Source: Strobilurus pachycystidiatus
Taxonomy: Eukaryota; Basidiomycota; Agaricomycetes; Agaricales; Physalacriaceae
Assembly (NCBI GenBank): GCA_019915135.1
Contig: JAHLMK010000018.1
Coordinates: 372,001 to 436,000 of the forward strand
Length of the DNA: 64,000 bases
Direction: 5' to 3'
Positions 1 to 11,559 of the stretch are shown here, piece after piece. Numbering within the stretch: the stretch's first letter is position 1; each line of letters begins with the position of its first letter. The position numbers were made by a program, and so were the translations under genes. The notes beneath the pieces were generated by a model. The model saw only the letters and a program-made list of their open reading frames with translations. It was not told where the DNA came from and did not search any database.

Positions 1-59
1 GTGACTCCGCCTCTATGTATTTCTGCGCTTTGACCATTCTGACCTTAACTGCTATCTAG

Positions 60-528
60 TCTCATCGAATCGGAGGCGACCAATGGCTTCAATAGCACTT
101 ATTTCAAAGCGCTTGCCTTTGATCATGACCTCGGTAGAACACACGGCATTGATGCTGCCTTGGAGACCTTGCACCTTGACGCACTTGTACTCCCAGCGTC
201 CGAGTTTACAACAACGTCGCCAGCTGCGATTGCTGGATATCCTCTGGTCACCGGTAATTCGAGCACTTGCCGCTGCCTCGTGATACTCACTCTCAATCCA
301 GTTCCACTCGGCTTCTTCCCGGACAATGTCACTATTCAGCGCGCAGGACCGCTGACTGTGTCCCCAGCGCCCGGGGTGCCGTTTGGCCTGTCTTTCCCCG
401 CATCAGCCTTCTCGGAGTTCGAGCTTGTTGGGCTGGCATTCGCATACGAGCAAGCGACAAAGACGCGATTGCAAAGGAAGGCGTTCCCCGCTGCGATTAC
501 GAAAACGCAACTTGGTGATGTCGTTTGA
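60..528 (+). CDS. Amidase-signature family protein, C-terminal exons (5' part outside window)
   Basis: Amidase-signature enzymes hydrolyse amides, or act as GatA-like amidotransferases. Only the C-terminal third is visible. Positions 1-59 look like the end of an intron (CTGAC-like branch, then CTATCTAG). The open frame then continues from about 60. Family landmarks in order are a D-A-L-V-L-P stretch, S-P-A-A-I-A-G-Y-P-L-V-T, V-P-L-G-F-F-P, G-L-S-F and a final A-Y-E-Q-A-T-K-T-R helix, which matches the C-terminus of amidases. A 48-nt intron (254-301) must be removed to join PLVT to VPLGF. It is a multiple of three and stop-free, so a naive ORF reads through it. The stop is at 526-528. The Ser-Ser-Lys catalytic region lies upstream of the window, so activity and completeness cannot be judged. 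Confidence 0.75.
254..301 (+). other. Stop-free 48-nt intron in the amidase gene
   Basis: The intron begins GTAATT and ends CCAG. Splicing joins ACC-G to TT-CCA and restores the family motif P-L-V-T-V-P-L-G-F. Length is a multiple of three, so retention would add 16 residues without a frameshift. Confidence 0.7.
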
Positions 529-1640
529 CATTGAACGATAACACTTGAATCAGTTATCAATGCCACGGCGTGTCCTTATCAAATGTATGCTTCGAAGTTC
601 GGCGTGTGGAGTATGCGGCGATATATTTATCAAGGAATTGCTGCGCTCGCTGCTCTCAAGTTTCAAATTGTGCGCCACATTTCGTTCTTTGTCTCTCGAC
701 ACGCAAATCCCAGGAGATTTTTGGTGACGGTAAAGAATGTAGATCGACATTGACAACGTTGATCACCCAGGGTGGTCGCTGGTGGTCGTCATGCGATCGA
801 ATTCACTTTGATATTCAAATTGTTTATCCCATGTTTTGATTTTCCAAATGTGACCTACTTTGCCACCATCTTCATGTCCTCGACGGACAACGACAATGCC
901 GAATTTACGGCGCTCACTCCGCAGTTTGTACGTGCATAGGCCACTGGCGTCCGCCTGACTCACCGTATCGTCCAGTCGTAGGCTTGACGTGGGTCGTTCA
1001 TGATTACTGTGAGTGCATATGGTCATTTGCACTAGACTCGTCGCCTAACGTAGCTTTGCAGTTGTCACTCTCGAGGATGAGGACTCATTTCGTTCAACGC
1101 TTTACCTGACTCGAACATCGTCTCGCTATGCAGGTCCGGTACATCTGGGTCAGCCCATTCGCTCCTTTGCCACCGCCCATTCATTCAAGTCTGTCTCCAG
1201 CCCCAGAAGTGGTCGTACTCCAAAGCCATGTTCCTCTGGGTGAGTACGGTTTGCTGATCCCTGCGCGCTCGACGATTTCTGATGTCGGCCAAAGATCCGG
1301 TACTACAGCCCAAATCACATACTTACAACTTGAGCAGCTGCCGTGTGTTTACCACTAACATGAAGTTCAAGACATCTGTACTCCTTGCTAGCTACCGCAC
1401 TGTATTCAGAGGGTTCTGATATTAATGACCTCGATATGTATGTATGTATGTGACTATTGGTCGTGTATGCATGCGGAGCGAGTGTAAGTATGTAAGTATG
1501 CTAGATATCTATAGAAAGGGACGAATAAGACGGATTATAACAAGCAGGATGAAGAGAATTGAGATATAATTTACTGCACAACAAATGCATGAACAGTGAC
1601 AACAGCAACAGGACGCAGGACTGAGACTCAACGTCCACGT
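529..1640. other. Intergenic or degraded stretch, no recognisable gene
   Basis: Only short overlapping ORFs occur on both strands. A possible exon lies near 1061-1225 (+), after an intron-like CTTTGCAG, and reads as a neutral, unrecognised peptide. Imperfect ATGT and AAGTATGT microsatellite runs lie near 1430-1500. I could not match anything here to a family. Confidence 0.4.
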
Positions 1641-1642
1641 AG

Positions 1643-2045
1643 ATAAGCCGGCTTCACCAAGAAGGACAAAGACAACGTCGTCTTCATTCTCTTCCTCGTC
1701 TTTGCCATCATCTTGCTCAAGATATGTGTCTTCGGGCGTCACTGGGGACGCATTGCTGATGGCCTTCGTACTAAAAGACGGAAGGACATATCGAAGGATG
1801 CACCTCCAGTGCCACCACAGAGGACGCATGACCTTCCTGACATCTACCTCAAGTGTCAAGGTGTTCGAGATCGGCGAACTGACTCCAGGAGACTGTGCGT
1901 ACTAATGCGACTGGTTCAGCTGCGGCCGAACACTGCACTGTGTTCTTCCAGGCTTCAGAAGGAAAGATGGGATGACCAACTTGACGGCGGGTCTTTGCGT
2001 TACCATTTACATTCCCATGAACAACAGACATGTCCAGATAACTGA
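1643..2045 (+). CDS. Possible small single-pass membrane protein
   Basis: I do not recognise a family. A frame from about 1650 encodes a Lys/Asp-rich stretch, then about 20 hydrophobic residues (V-V-F-I-L-F-L-V-F-A-I-I-L-L), then a basic tail with K-R-R-K. This is typical of a single transmembrane helix with a positively charged cytosolic side. A putative 57-nt intron (GTGCGT...TTCCAG, about 1894-1950) would keep frame, and the frame ends at 2045. No convincing start codon is in frame, because the frame is closed just upstream, so a 5' exon is missing or the gene is broken. The opposite strand is also open over part of this, so the call is weak. Confidence 0.3.
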
Positions 2046-2254
2046 ACGCTACAATACCTCCTTCAATGTTAGTGATCTGCTGGCCCGGCTCTGGCCTAGG
2101 TCGTCAGCTGAGAGAACATCATGCGCACCATATAGTTCCCACATCGCGGCCGCTGGTACGACGCTCGGCGCCCAGCGCGACACGACACACTCAGAGCGCT
2201 CAAAGCCATGACACCGACATGACCCAACCAGAGCCGACACGGAAGAGACTACGA

Positions 2255-2470
2255 TTCACTCGGGTATCTACGTCGCCGCCCACTTTGGCGACTTTGGGAG
2301 TACATGGGGCGTAAACACGCGAAGCTGCAGATCTAGAACGCGGAGATTCCCACTGAATTGTGCTGTTGTCGCAAATCAACGGCTACAAAACCCCCTCGGT
2401 CCAAGTCCTCCGTGAGCTCATTGTCTCGCACGGAGGGATCTTCAGGCTGTACATGTCTCTACCTTCCTTT
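2255..2470 (+). pseudogene. REV1-like (translesion synthesis) N-terminal fragment, broken
   Basis: REV1 is a deoxycytidyl transferase with an N-terminal BRCT domain. The fragment shows E-Y-M-G-R-K-H-A-K-L-Q-I then a TAG stop then N-A-E-I, which matches the conserved pre-BRCT segment of fungal REV1, where the stop position is normally Gln. After a frame change it shows I-N-G-Y-K-T-P-S-V-Q-V-L-R-E-L-I and H-G-G-I-F, the start of the BRCT domain. The match ends before the rest of BRCT, and no polymerase region follows. The in-frame TAG plus at least one frameshift make this a dead fragment. The CAG-to-TAG reading rests on knowledge of the family, not on an alignment. Confidence 0.6.
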
Positions 2471-2591
2471 TCTTCTCCCCCACACACTCCCTGTGCACGT
2501 GTCCATGACTTGCATTGTTTTATCATTGAGGCTTTTATTTGCTCAGCTTTTGTTCCACGGGATCGTGTTGCTGCTTAGAACGAACACATCA

Positions 2592-4700
2592 TCATTGTAC
2601 ATAGAGAGGAGCCACAAACAAAGGGAGCTGAGCACCCTCGGCCGGCTTAGAGCCAACAACAGGTATCGATGCTTGACTTATCTGTACCCACTTGATGTCA
2701 TCCGAATCCACGCCTTCCGGCAAGGCAAAGCGGAAGTTCAGAACGAGTTTGGCCAAGATGGTTTGCATCTCCATGACACTATAATTCGCGGTCAGTGCGG
2801 TCTTTGGGTAAACCAGTGATTTACTAACGCGAAACGCCATCCGATGCAGCCACGGACTCCAGCGCCTTGAGAGGCAATCAATAACCTGCATGCTTCTCGA
2901 GAGAAGGTCAACATACCGAAGGACATGCTACGCGTCATAAATATTAGTATCTCGTTTGTGCACAAGTGATAGCACTTACAGATTCCCCAACAAACCGACC
3001 GAGATACGGTTCTCATCCGGCTTCACGTCGAGGAATCGTTCGGGATTCCACTGTTCAGCGTCCTCCCCCCAGACCGCAGGATTACTGAAGAGTGATATCA
3101 GTCTCCTAGTAGCATAAGACGGCGTTGGGAATGTACTTACCGGTTGTAATAAGCCAGTGAGATCTGGATGAACTGACCCCGTCTCACTGTGAGTCTCACA
3201 CAAGCCTTTGTGACGACGGGCTCAGCGAGCGGGATCACGTCGTCCTCCATGGCTTCGCGGTAGAGCACGGGCACGATGGGGTGCAGACGAAGAGTTTCCT
3301 GTAAATATGATGGATAAGTACAATGTAGAGCCCTCAATGCGCTATGCCGGAACCTTGATAACGGCGTTGAGAAAGACAAGCCCATCATAGTCCTGTGATG
3401 TTAGCTGAGCCAGTAATTCGGCCATCTCAGCTCTGATTCGCTTTTGGTGTTCCGGATGCTGGGCGAGCTCGTAGAGAGCCCATGACATCGTCGAGGCAGA
3501 GGTTTCATGACCTGCCATAATGATCGTTCTACAAGTTCGCTGTCATCGAACGAGTTCACTACAGTGCCAGCACCACTCACGCCATTTGGGACAACACTTC
3601 GTCCTCGCTCAACTTGCGCACCTTGTCCTCGTTTGCATTGGCGCGTACTGTCGACTTAGGGTGTGAAGGACTCGGACTCGGACGATAGTGTAAGCCGTAC
3701 CTAGAACACTCAAGACGTCCTTTCCTTTCATCAAGCCCGGGCCGGGATCGATGTCCTGCTCATTGGCAGCTTTCCTCAGCATCTCGCTTGCCACGAGCTT
3801 GGAATGGGTCTGGAAATGGCGGAAGCGTGCAGCTGTCTTGCTCGGGGGAGAGATCAGCCGCACGAAAGACCAGGGGAAACGTCTCCAGAGCGTGTCGTGC
3901 ACTAAGTCGCTGTTCGCGGGCGCTGTCGCGTCGTCGCTGGAGAGAGCTCGTCAAGATGAAGATTAGGGTGTGGTTTCACGACGCACGTAAGGTGGTTGAT
4001 GATGTCCCTAAGCTCGCTTCCTTCGTCGTGGATGGATCCGAAGTCGTAATTGAAGGCACCTAGGTGTACATGATCGCATCAGCAGGCCGACCGACACAAC
4101 GAATAATACTAATAGCTGACTGACTTAGACCGATGACATCTAGGGAGATCCTTCCCATCCAGCGGTGGACGTTGATGACATCGCCTTCCTGGTGAATGTT
4201 ATCGCGGATTTTGTTTGCGAATTGACATGCTTTTGTATGAGCACGTTCGTACGCGTCGAGTCGATAGCAACCGCCGGCCTACCTTGACATTGACACGCTG
4301 GAAGAGAGACGAAAAGGTCTTAAACTGGCCCGGCGAAAACGCGGGATTCAAAACTTTGCGCTGACGCTGGTGAGTTGCACCTAGTAACAACGGTCAGACG
4401 CCGAGCCCACTCTAGATCTAGATCTTCCTTCCAAAATCCAACCTTACTTACCGACAGCGGCAACAACGCCATTCCCGAAGAACTCTCGCATCAAGTGGAT
4501 TCGGTCGCGCGTCTTGAGGCATCGGCCAGGAGGAGCTTTTCTTTCTGGAAATAGTGAGTACAACCGAAAAGCGTGGGAGGTAAGATTGTACGTGCACCAA
4601 AACATCCTCCGTTTCACAGTGAATAGAAAGGGTTCGTGCAAGACGCACATACCAACGAACATGCTCACGCCGGCGGACCGGAGAGTGCGAAGAACTTGGG
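2592..4700 (-). pseudogene. Cytochrome P450 monooxygenase lacking the N-terminal region
   Basis: Haem-thiolate monooxygenase of the fungal CYP type, split over many short exons. Read from high to low coordinates: R-E-F-F-G-N-G-V then G-A-T-H-Q-R-Q-R-K (helix C, about 4450 and 4380); D-V-I-N-V-H-R-W-M-G (about 4160); G-A-F-N-Y-D-F-G-S (about 4060); a helix-F/G exon (about 3610-3900); helix I A-G-H-E-T-S (about 3515), which fits the A/G-G-x-x-T oxygen-activation motif; E-T-L-R (E-x-x-R, about 3290); W-N-P-E-R-F (about 3045); and haem-binding F-G-A-G-V-R-G-C-I-G (about 2850-2900). The stop is at 2592. All core motifs are present. The membrane anchor and first roughly 100 residues cannot be found: the frame is closed by TGA just above 4690, and the + strand gene starts at 4737. 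It is therefore probably a 5'-truncated copy, although an unusual unfound first exon is possible. Confidence 0.75.
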
Positions 4701-4736
4701 CGTTAGCGCGCTCTCAAGTTGCATTACTGTGAGAAA

Positions 4737-7700
4737 ATGTCAGGTCCGACCGGATGTCCATTCCGGCCGATTTCGGACTTGCTTATTACTTTCATGGCTG
4801 GCTGGGCTGCCAACCCACCGCCTCCTCTCCGCTACGATCAACTGTCGCCAACCCTGGACAGTCTTCTCATTGACCTGGAAACGACTCAGAGCCGCGGAGC
4901 TCGAATTCCTGACCCAACGCCACCGGATTATCTACGTTTACCGCCAAAACTCTCAGCCCGCCTCGCCTCGAGAGGTCGGACGAGAGGCGCAACCGAAGAA
5001 ATAAAGAGCTGCCTATACGAGTTCTTTGCTATCACTGACAATGTAAGCCTCGTCTCATTCGCCACTTCTTGGATTGAAGTAGGATTTGAAAGTGGGAGCG
5101 TCTTCTGTTTTGGCTTCGCGATCTCCTGGGTCTCCCGTCCGGGATGACGGGCATCAACATGAGATGGGCACTCAGTGTCTTTCAATATATATACCTCTTG
5201 AACCTCCTCCAATCCGACGGGGATGAACATGGGCAACTGCGCAGGCTTGATACCTTCGCGGTGCAAGCTATTGCTCGCGTGCGTTTTGATACTATTCTGG
5301 CACCTGTGTACTTAACTTCCCAAGCACTATGCTCGTTTGGAGGACCAAGCTTTTGCTCAAGGCAATCTGTTTGTGGAGGGCGCGTCAGAGCCGCCCGAAA
5401 ATCCTTTCTTTTATCATATATTGCCAGTCTGTGACGACCGCTTAGATCTTGATGGCGACTGCGATCGCCCTTACACTGAGATTACTCTCGTTGAGATGGG
5501 CGACGACAAACAGGACAAGGACGAACAAGACGGGCAGGACCGGCAGGATCACCTCGAACATCCGGCCGAACTTCAAGATCGGACATCGACTCAATTACCA
5601 CATCCATTTTTGCCTCTTCAGGACTCCTCTCCCCTGGTACAATGCACTCAGTACGCTAGACTCTTCACTTCTTTGCTCCCCAACGTTTCTACTTCCCGAT
5701 GGAAGTCAAAGGTATAACTTTACGTCCCTTCGGCGATGTTCCACACACTGACAGCGGCTACAGAATGCACCGTATACCCTCGATTCCATTGTTGCCGGTC
5801 TAGATACCATTCCCAAAGGCAGCTCGCGTGACCATTTCTTACAACCTCTGGAAGCCACCGCTCGGGCGGAGGAGAGGAGTGCTTTGGGAACCGTTCTCAA
5901 GAGACTAAAAGCAGTTCCAAAGGATATGTACCAAACACCTGCCTGGGTTGACGCTTTACGAGTACGTCGCTTTCTCTGATAGATATTTGGGTTTGATGTT
6001 GAGATGGTACAGGTCTCAGAACTTTATATCGTAATGCGTCAATTGTCGGACCCTAGCTATGTAACCAGCCTCACAACTGACCACAATAGCCGATCAGAAA
6101 GTCTTTTGCGGGTCGGGCGTTTTCAGGACATGCTTATTCGGCTATTATACGAATGGGCGCCCGTAGATGTCTCCAAGAGCTGGGAAATCAAAGAAGAGGA
6201 GGCGGATGACGATGAGTACATGTCATTTCGCCCGATAGCTTTCACGCCCGTGAGTACCCTGTTCTTCATTTTTGTCAGAATTTTTGCACTTATCATGGCA
6301 ATAGGCTCATGGGTACAGGACGCTGAGATGTGATGCATCAACTGCGCGCATGTTGGTCGGGCTTCTCATCGACAATCCGGACATCTTACCCAGGCTGGCA
6401 ATTCCCGATATCGTATACTTTCTGTGCTCGGAGTCCAATTTCGTTCGGTCCTGGCGATGGCTGGGATTGGCCTTACAACACCGCGGGTACTGTGTCTACG
6501 ACATCGGGAGAAGATTGGCCAACATCAAGCGTTTCTTTGGCCTTCTCAAGGAGGCCGTGACTCGAACTAGCAAACAACGCTCTACAAAATGGGAGAAGCT
6601 TGTTGCTCAGGAAAACAATGCTGTAGCGCTAATCTTCCTGCGCACGATCGACCTGAACCAGCAGCAAAAGGAACAGGAACGGTATCTGCAAGCCAATCAG
6701 ATAGATTCAGTGAGTGTATTTCAGTAATGTTGTGCTGTTGTTGATCCGCCCTCAGGAAGTGAAAGAGGAGCTGCATGGCGAGGTAGTTGCCGGTCGCACT
6801 CGGCATGCTCCTCAGGTATTATAACTTCTGCTACAAATCAGATGTGTTAACGGAAGTCTGCAGATCTTATCCTGCCGACACTGCTATTTCATGCCCTCAG
6901 ATTTTCAGTGCTCTCAATTATATCATGTATCGGACACTGCTGATCTCCCAAGTTTGAGAGAGAAGTTAAAAGGAAACGGTATCAGCATGGCCAAAGATCG
7001 CATCGAGAAACCTCCAAAAGTGCGTCTACTGTCAATTGACATCGTCGTACAAACTAAATCAGTGTAGGGGGCCACTGTCTTTCATGCCGAACGCGATTTA
7101 GGTTTGAAGCCTTTGATATCGAACGAAGAAATCCTGAATCGCTGTGGACGCATGGTTATATACATCACAGAAGATGCGCCCGACGAACTCCATCCGACTG
7201 CCGACAACGAACACCGGACCCATCCGAAAGCTGAGAGTTTCATCGTCCGCAAGGATTTAGATGGTAACGAAGTTGGACGTACTAAAGTGGTGTGTGCCGC
7301 TGCTATGTGATCGTATCGTTGATTGAGATAGTCACCAACAGTTGGATTGGGTCTGCTACAATGCCTTGAGCCCGCGAGCCTATACAAGCATGGTTGAGCA
7401 TGAGAAGACCAGCCAGCGTCGGTGTTGTTTTGTTCCATACGTTATCTATACTTATGCCGCTGTCAGGAATGTGTGAGCTCAGACGCGGGAAACAATTCCA
7501 ACACTTTGCAAGCTCCGAGAGTAAAATGTATGCCGATGGCGGGCGTCAGCCTTCCGGTGGTGCTCTGGGAGATGCATACGGCCATTATGCCAACTTTGAA
7601 GTTGAATCCATTGCCGGTGTTCATTTGGCCTTTGACTCTGCCATGGTGAGGGCTTGTCTACTCATCTCTGTCCGCCCAAACTGATACATGACAGGACCTC

Positions 7701-8562
7701 ATGTATCTGTTGTGTATTGCAAGTTTTGCTTGCCCAAATATGGCGCGCAACATGAAGAAAGACACGGACCAAGCGGACCGCCTGGGCATCAGTGGGCATA
7801 ACCTCTTCTGGTGTCAGAATTACGTCGCGGCGCAGCACGAAGATTCTGACGAAGGTAGAGGATTCTGCTCCCAATTGCGGTGGTGGGCCAATGCGAAAAC
7901 GCGGGAATATTCATTCTGCCAACCGCGCTGGGGATACTATATTGTCACACGTCCGAACGTCGCTTGGTACGTCTATGGCGGTCAGTTATTATATGGTTCA
8001 CTGACAGATCATTAGGTCTTTTGATTCTAGTGACATTCATGGCACTATGCTACCTGGATTTGGTAAATTTGAACCACCGCCACACTTCTTAAACTCCTGT
8101 GGAGACCCTCGGCCCGTGGAACCTCCACCTCAGGCGTCAGACTCTTCCCACAGCGACGGAGCTGGTGGCCACGAATCGGACCAAGACATTTGGCCTGAGC
8201 AAGCGTTCAACATTCAACGCAATCGCCGAGAAGACGAACAGGGCGGGCAGCAAGGGGGTAATGGAATGTTTGGCAATGGTAGGGGAGGTGATGGTGGGCA
8301 GCGGGGCAATGACGAGCAGCATGGTGATGACGGGCAGCAGGGCGGCAATGGGCAGGGTGATGATGATGGACAGCAGGGAGGGAACGGTAATGGGAATGGT
8401 CAACGCAACCGAGGGCCCCAGCGGCCAGTACGCAATCCAAACCGTACCAGTACGGGAACTCATGGAGCAGCTCCTCGACGTAATGTCAATGCTGCTAGGC
8501 GGCTTGATCGACTGGTGCGGACTAGAGCCGCGAATATAGCGTACTGGGATGCACAGATGTAA
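4737..8562 (+). CDS. Large multi-exon protein with candidate 2OG-Fe(II) oxygenase-like domain and low-complexity tail
   Basis: About 1,050 residues over 13 exons. Introns I could place by splice site and phase are 5279-5324, 5712-5763, 5962-6012, 6250-6304, 6710-6755, 6816-6863, 7020-7067, 7287-7341, about 7418-7466, 7646-7694 and 7967-8015. The first intron starts at 5043 but its end is uncertain. Phases are consistent and no stop interrupts the join. The N-terminal half has no recognised domain. Around 7500-8070 the protein reads M-Y-A-D-G-G-R, then N-Y-V-A-A-Q-H-E-D-S-D-E-G, then A-W-S-F-D-S-S-D-I-H-G-T-M-L-P. This H-x-D...H pattern resembles the iron-binding triad of double-stranded beta-helix 2OG dioxygenases, including the TET/JBP-like proteins expanded in basidiomycetes. 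The C-terminus is Gly/Asn/Gln/Asp-rich (about 8220-8400). The start is the first ATG giving a continuous N-terminal exon. The oxygenase assignment is inference. Confidence 0.6.
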
Positions 8563-10216
8563 ACATCAATCTGCAACCTAACAACGCGTTTCAGTCCATA
8601 ATGTTAACAATGAGGATGCTGTTGGACACGTGGTCGCTCTGGAAAGACCTTTCGCTTTCGCGTCTCTGGGGCGCAACGTCCGTCAGACCTCTGGATCTGA
8701 AACCTGACAGTGATGAAGAGCCAGTGAAGAGCTTACATGCGTATCACGGAGAAGATGACCAAACGATTCCCATGCCGATTCTTGTTTAGCTCGGCTATAC
8801 CGAGGCGTCTTCCATCGTCGCGGGGTTTACCGCTCAATATACTGGGTATCCATGTGTTTGAAAAGGAAGGGGAAAAAAGGGAAAGATTCGGAAGGTTGGC
8901 AACACGTCCGATTTATTAAACGGCAAAGGGGGTCAAAAGAGGAACAGGGGCTTGCAGCTGCGGGCCAGGCCGAGGAAAGGTTACAACTTGTGTCCAGCTA
9001 CATTGATACTCACTACTTGAGTAGACGCTCATCACCGGTTTGTCGCTGTGGGGTGCGATTGGAACTTCGCCCGGTTCGTAGAACTCAGAAGCTCTTCTTA
9101 AACAGGAAGGCACGCACGACCCACCATCGAGGACGATACTACACCCTCGCCGGGTCCTGGGCCGTTACATCTCATGTACGACTTGTGAGTCACACGTGTG
9201 CTGATAAACAGTAGAGTATGGTTTCCTCTCTGATGCTCTCAAGTGTTGTTAGTACTTAGACGGTTTTTATTAGGCTGCCAGACGCACTTAGGTACGCCCC
9301 AAGAAGACTACCATCCCCACCGTCAAATCTGGATCTCCTTCCCGCTCCCGCACCAGATTATGTACGTTCAAGTCGGTCACTTACCCTTCGTCAGTTTCCA
9401 TCCGTGTCGTGGGGACGGCGAAGACTTCAACGGCGACCGACGACAAATACCAACGAGGCTGAAGCGGCCGCCTTGGTTCAAACGTACACGCGGCCGCCTT
9501 GGTTCAAGCGTACGCGCGCGTAGCGAAACAAGGTCAGTTGAAGCACAACTCTTCCCAACCGTTCAACGACTTACCATCGAGTCCTTCATCGGCGACAACA
9601 ACAAATCAACCTGAAAGTCGTTTGTAAGTCGACGCGCCAGGGTACGGTCTGCGGCCCGGAGATTTTGAGGAATTAAGATACTGGAGGTGTAGGCCGCTTG
9701 GGTGAAAATAATTTCATTATAATCCTGTGTAATATTTCGTTATGTATGATCGTCAAGTCTTGTGTGCGACCTTCGCGAGTCACTCGCTGGGACACGCTTC
9801 AGCCCCAACCCCTCACCAACGTCTCCAAACGGGGCGGGAATTTCGCAGAAACAGAAGGAGGATCATTGACACTGAGAATAGTCAGCGTCAAGAAATGCTC
9901 CGGATGTATGAGGTCTTGACTTACTTGGTAATAGTGAAGATGAACAATATCTCGGATCCGCCATTCAGGCAGTGGCTTAGCTAGCGACGGTACAGAACCC
10001 GAAGTCGTCATGGGGAGACTTTTTGTGAACGATTGTGAAATCAGGCCACAGGTCGGTCCGTCCCAAGTATGTATGAGTGAATCAACGGAGTCTCGGCGAT
10101 AGCAAATAAGTCGCGAATCGCGCTGCAACTCGCTTGAGCTAGTTGCCTATCTATATATAGGCATATACATATTTGTCGTAAACAGTAGTCTCATACAATA
10201 TGGCTGCACTCAGTTA
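8563..10216. other. Non-coding or unassigned stretch
   Basis: No ORF here resembles a known protein. The first 200 nt may be 3' UTR of the upstream gene. ORFs at 8852-9214 and 9243-9614 have composition like random GC-rich DNA. A TATATATA run lies near 10152. Confidence 0.4.
9464..9515. repeat. Tandem duplication, 26 bp x 2
   Basis: Two adjacent 26-bp copies begin GCGGCCGCCTTGGTTCAA and differ by two transitions. Each carries a NotI-type GCGGCCGC. Confidence 0.9.
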
Positions 10217-11215
10217 CTAGTGGGGGCCAACACAGCCAACTTCTGCCTCAGTAGAAATGGTCTTCGCCAAAATACACCACACCCAGCGTGCAATCCAATA
10301 ACAGTTAGTTGACGTGTTGCGATAGAGTGATCCTGCCTCGCTGGCCATCTCCATGATACAAGCGAGGCGCTCAAATCTGAATTTGGCAGCGGGATCGATC
10401 ATCATGGTGACGACGCTGGTGCCAGGATGCTTGGTTGGGAATAATGCGGGTACGGTGTGAATTGTAAAGTCGTCATTGGGCGCTTCACCGGAAGAGAAGC
10501 TGGTACGGATACACTCGAGAGAGGCGTCAGAGAGCGCAGTGTGTGAGCCCCGGAGGCCGTCTGCGGACGATAGTCCGGTTGAAGTGTGAGGTGCTCGGAA
10601 CGAGGGCCCAAGGGGTGAGACTTGGAAGTTGAGGTCGCAACTCCAATATCGTCAGTTGTACTGGTGACCTGTGCAGCACCGGACGAGATGCCGACTTCGA
10701 CGAACGGTTGGTTGGAAGCGAGCACTGTTGGTTCGTCCAGGGTGATGCGTCTCTCGAGCACCACGAGTACGACAACGGTTGCGTACAGGACGCCGTCCGG
10801 CCCGACGCGAGAAACATAGGTACGAAGAGACTCGTGCTCGGCGCCGTGTCCGGCCTTCCAGTATTCGACTTTGGTGACAATGTTCTCCAGAATGACGTTG
10901 GTGCCCGTCTGGCGGACGATGTGCAGCACATCATCCAGGTATAAGGAGGCGCTCATAATCAGGAGGGCGCGTCCTGCCCACTTTACCAAAGAGAATGTCG
11001 TTGACTGGCGGCGGCGGGAGAGACGGGGGCGGTGAGGGTGTGGACGGCATGATGGACTGAAAGAGGTGGCGAACCGCTGAGAGGATGCGCGTCGGGAGTA
11101 ATGCGTGGTGTCTCGAAAAGTAGTTCCAGGCGGTCCTGCTCTCGTCCGGCGAATGCACGCTTGGCGATGACGCTGGGGACGATGGGACAGAGGTGGAAGC
11201 AGAGAATCTGAACAA
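10217..11215 (-). CDS. Hypothetical protein of an agaric-type family (N-C-Y-W motif)
   Basis: I do not recognise a named function. Coding signal falls in three blocks: 11215-10931 (Ser/Pro-rich N-terminus), about 10989-10590 (D-D-V-L-H-I-V then K-V-E-Y-W-K-A-G-H-G-A-E-H-E) and about 10550-10217 (F-T-I-H-T-V-P-A-L-F-P, then F-E-R-L-A-C-I-M-E-M-A, then T-N-C-Y-W-I-A-R-W). The blocks lie in different frames, so introns or frameshifts separate them and I did not resolve every boundary. The combination of an E-H-E block and a C-terminal N-C-Y-W-x-A block recalls lineage-restricted basidiomycete proteins of unknown function. The neighbour at lower coordinates is empty, and upstream lies a SNF2 relic on the same strand. 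Whether the gene is intact is unclear. Confidence 0.45.
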
Positions 11216-11227
11216 AACGGTATTGAA

Positions 11228-11473
11228 TCAGAGGATGTCAGATTGCTGAGGAGTTAAGACGTACGGACTACAGGCAACCGCGATCTCTTTGGAAGACGCC
11301 AGGGTCGTACTCAGCAGACGGATGCTCATGTTGGGCACTTGGGTCGAAATCGTCGCGTTCTTGCGCACTCCAGGTGTCGCCTGAGCCACCTCAACGATCC
11401 CAAAATCAGAGCTCTGATTCACAGTCACTCCGTGCTTATCACTCTTCGCTTCTTCCAATACAGCCGCGTACAC
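11228..11473 (-). CDS. Unassigned 81-codon ORF, possible upstream exon
   Basis: Open frame on the same strand, just upstream of the agaric-type hypothetical gene. It encodes V-T-V-N-Q-S-S-D-F-G-I-V-E-V-A and later N-M-S-I-R-L-L-S-T-T-L-A. It may be a 5' exon of that gene. No family recognised. Confidence 0.25.
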   Translation of the reverse strand: MYAAVLEEAKSDKHGVTVNQSSDFGIVEVAQATPGVRKNATISTQVPNMSIRLLSTTLASSKEIAVACSPYVLTPQQSDIL

Positions 11474-11559
11474 GGCGAATCTATCCTTTGCTATATGCTT
11501 CCTCTCCGCGCTGTGCTGAGTGAAAACTTGTTGTTTGAAGTTTGTCGTGAATTGTGGCG

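Noticed and set aside
4928..5266. 112-codon minus-strand ORF as an N-terminal P450 exon
   Set aside because: It has no hydrophobic anchor or P450 motif and overlaps the first exon of the + strand gene.
8137..8463. Hydrophobic minus-strand ORF opposite the 13-exon gene
   Set aside because: It is the reverse reading of Gly/Asn/Gln codons of the low-complexity tail; the + strand is supported by spliced exon continuity.
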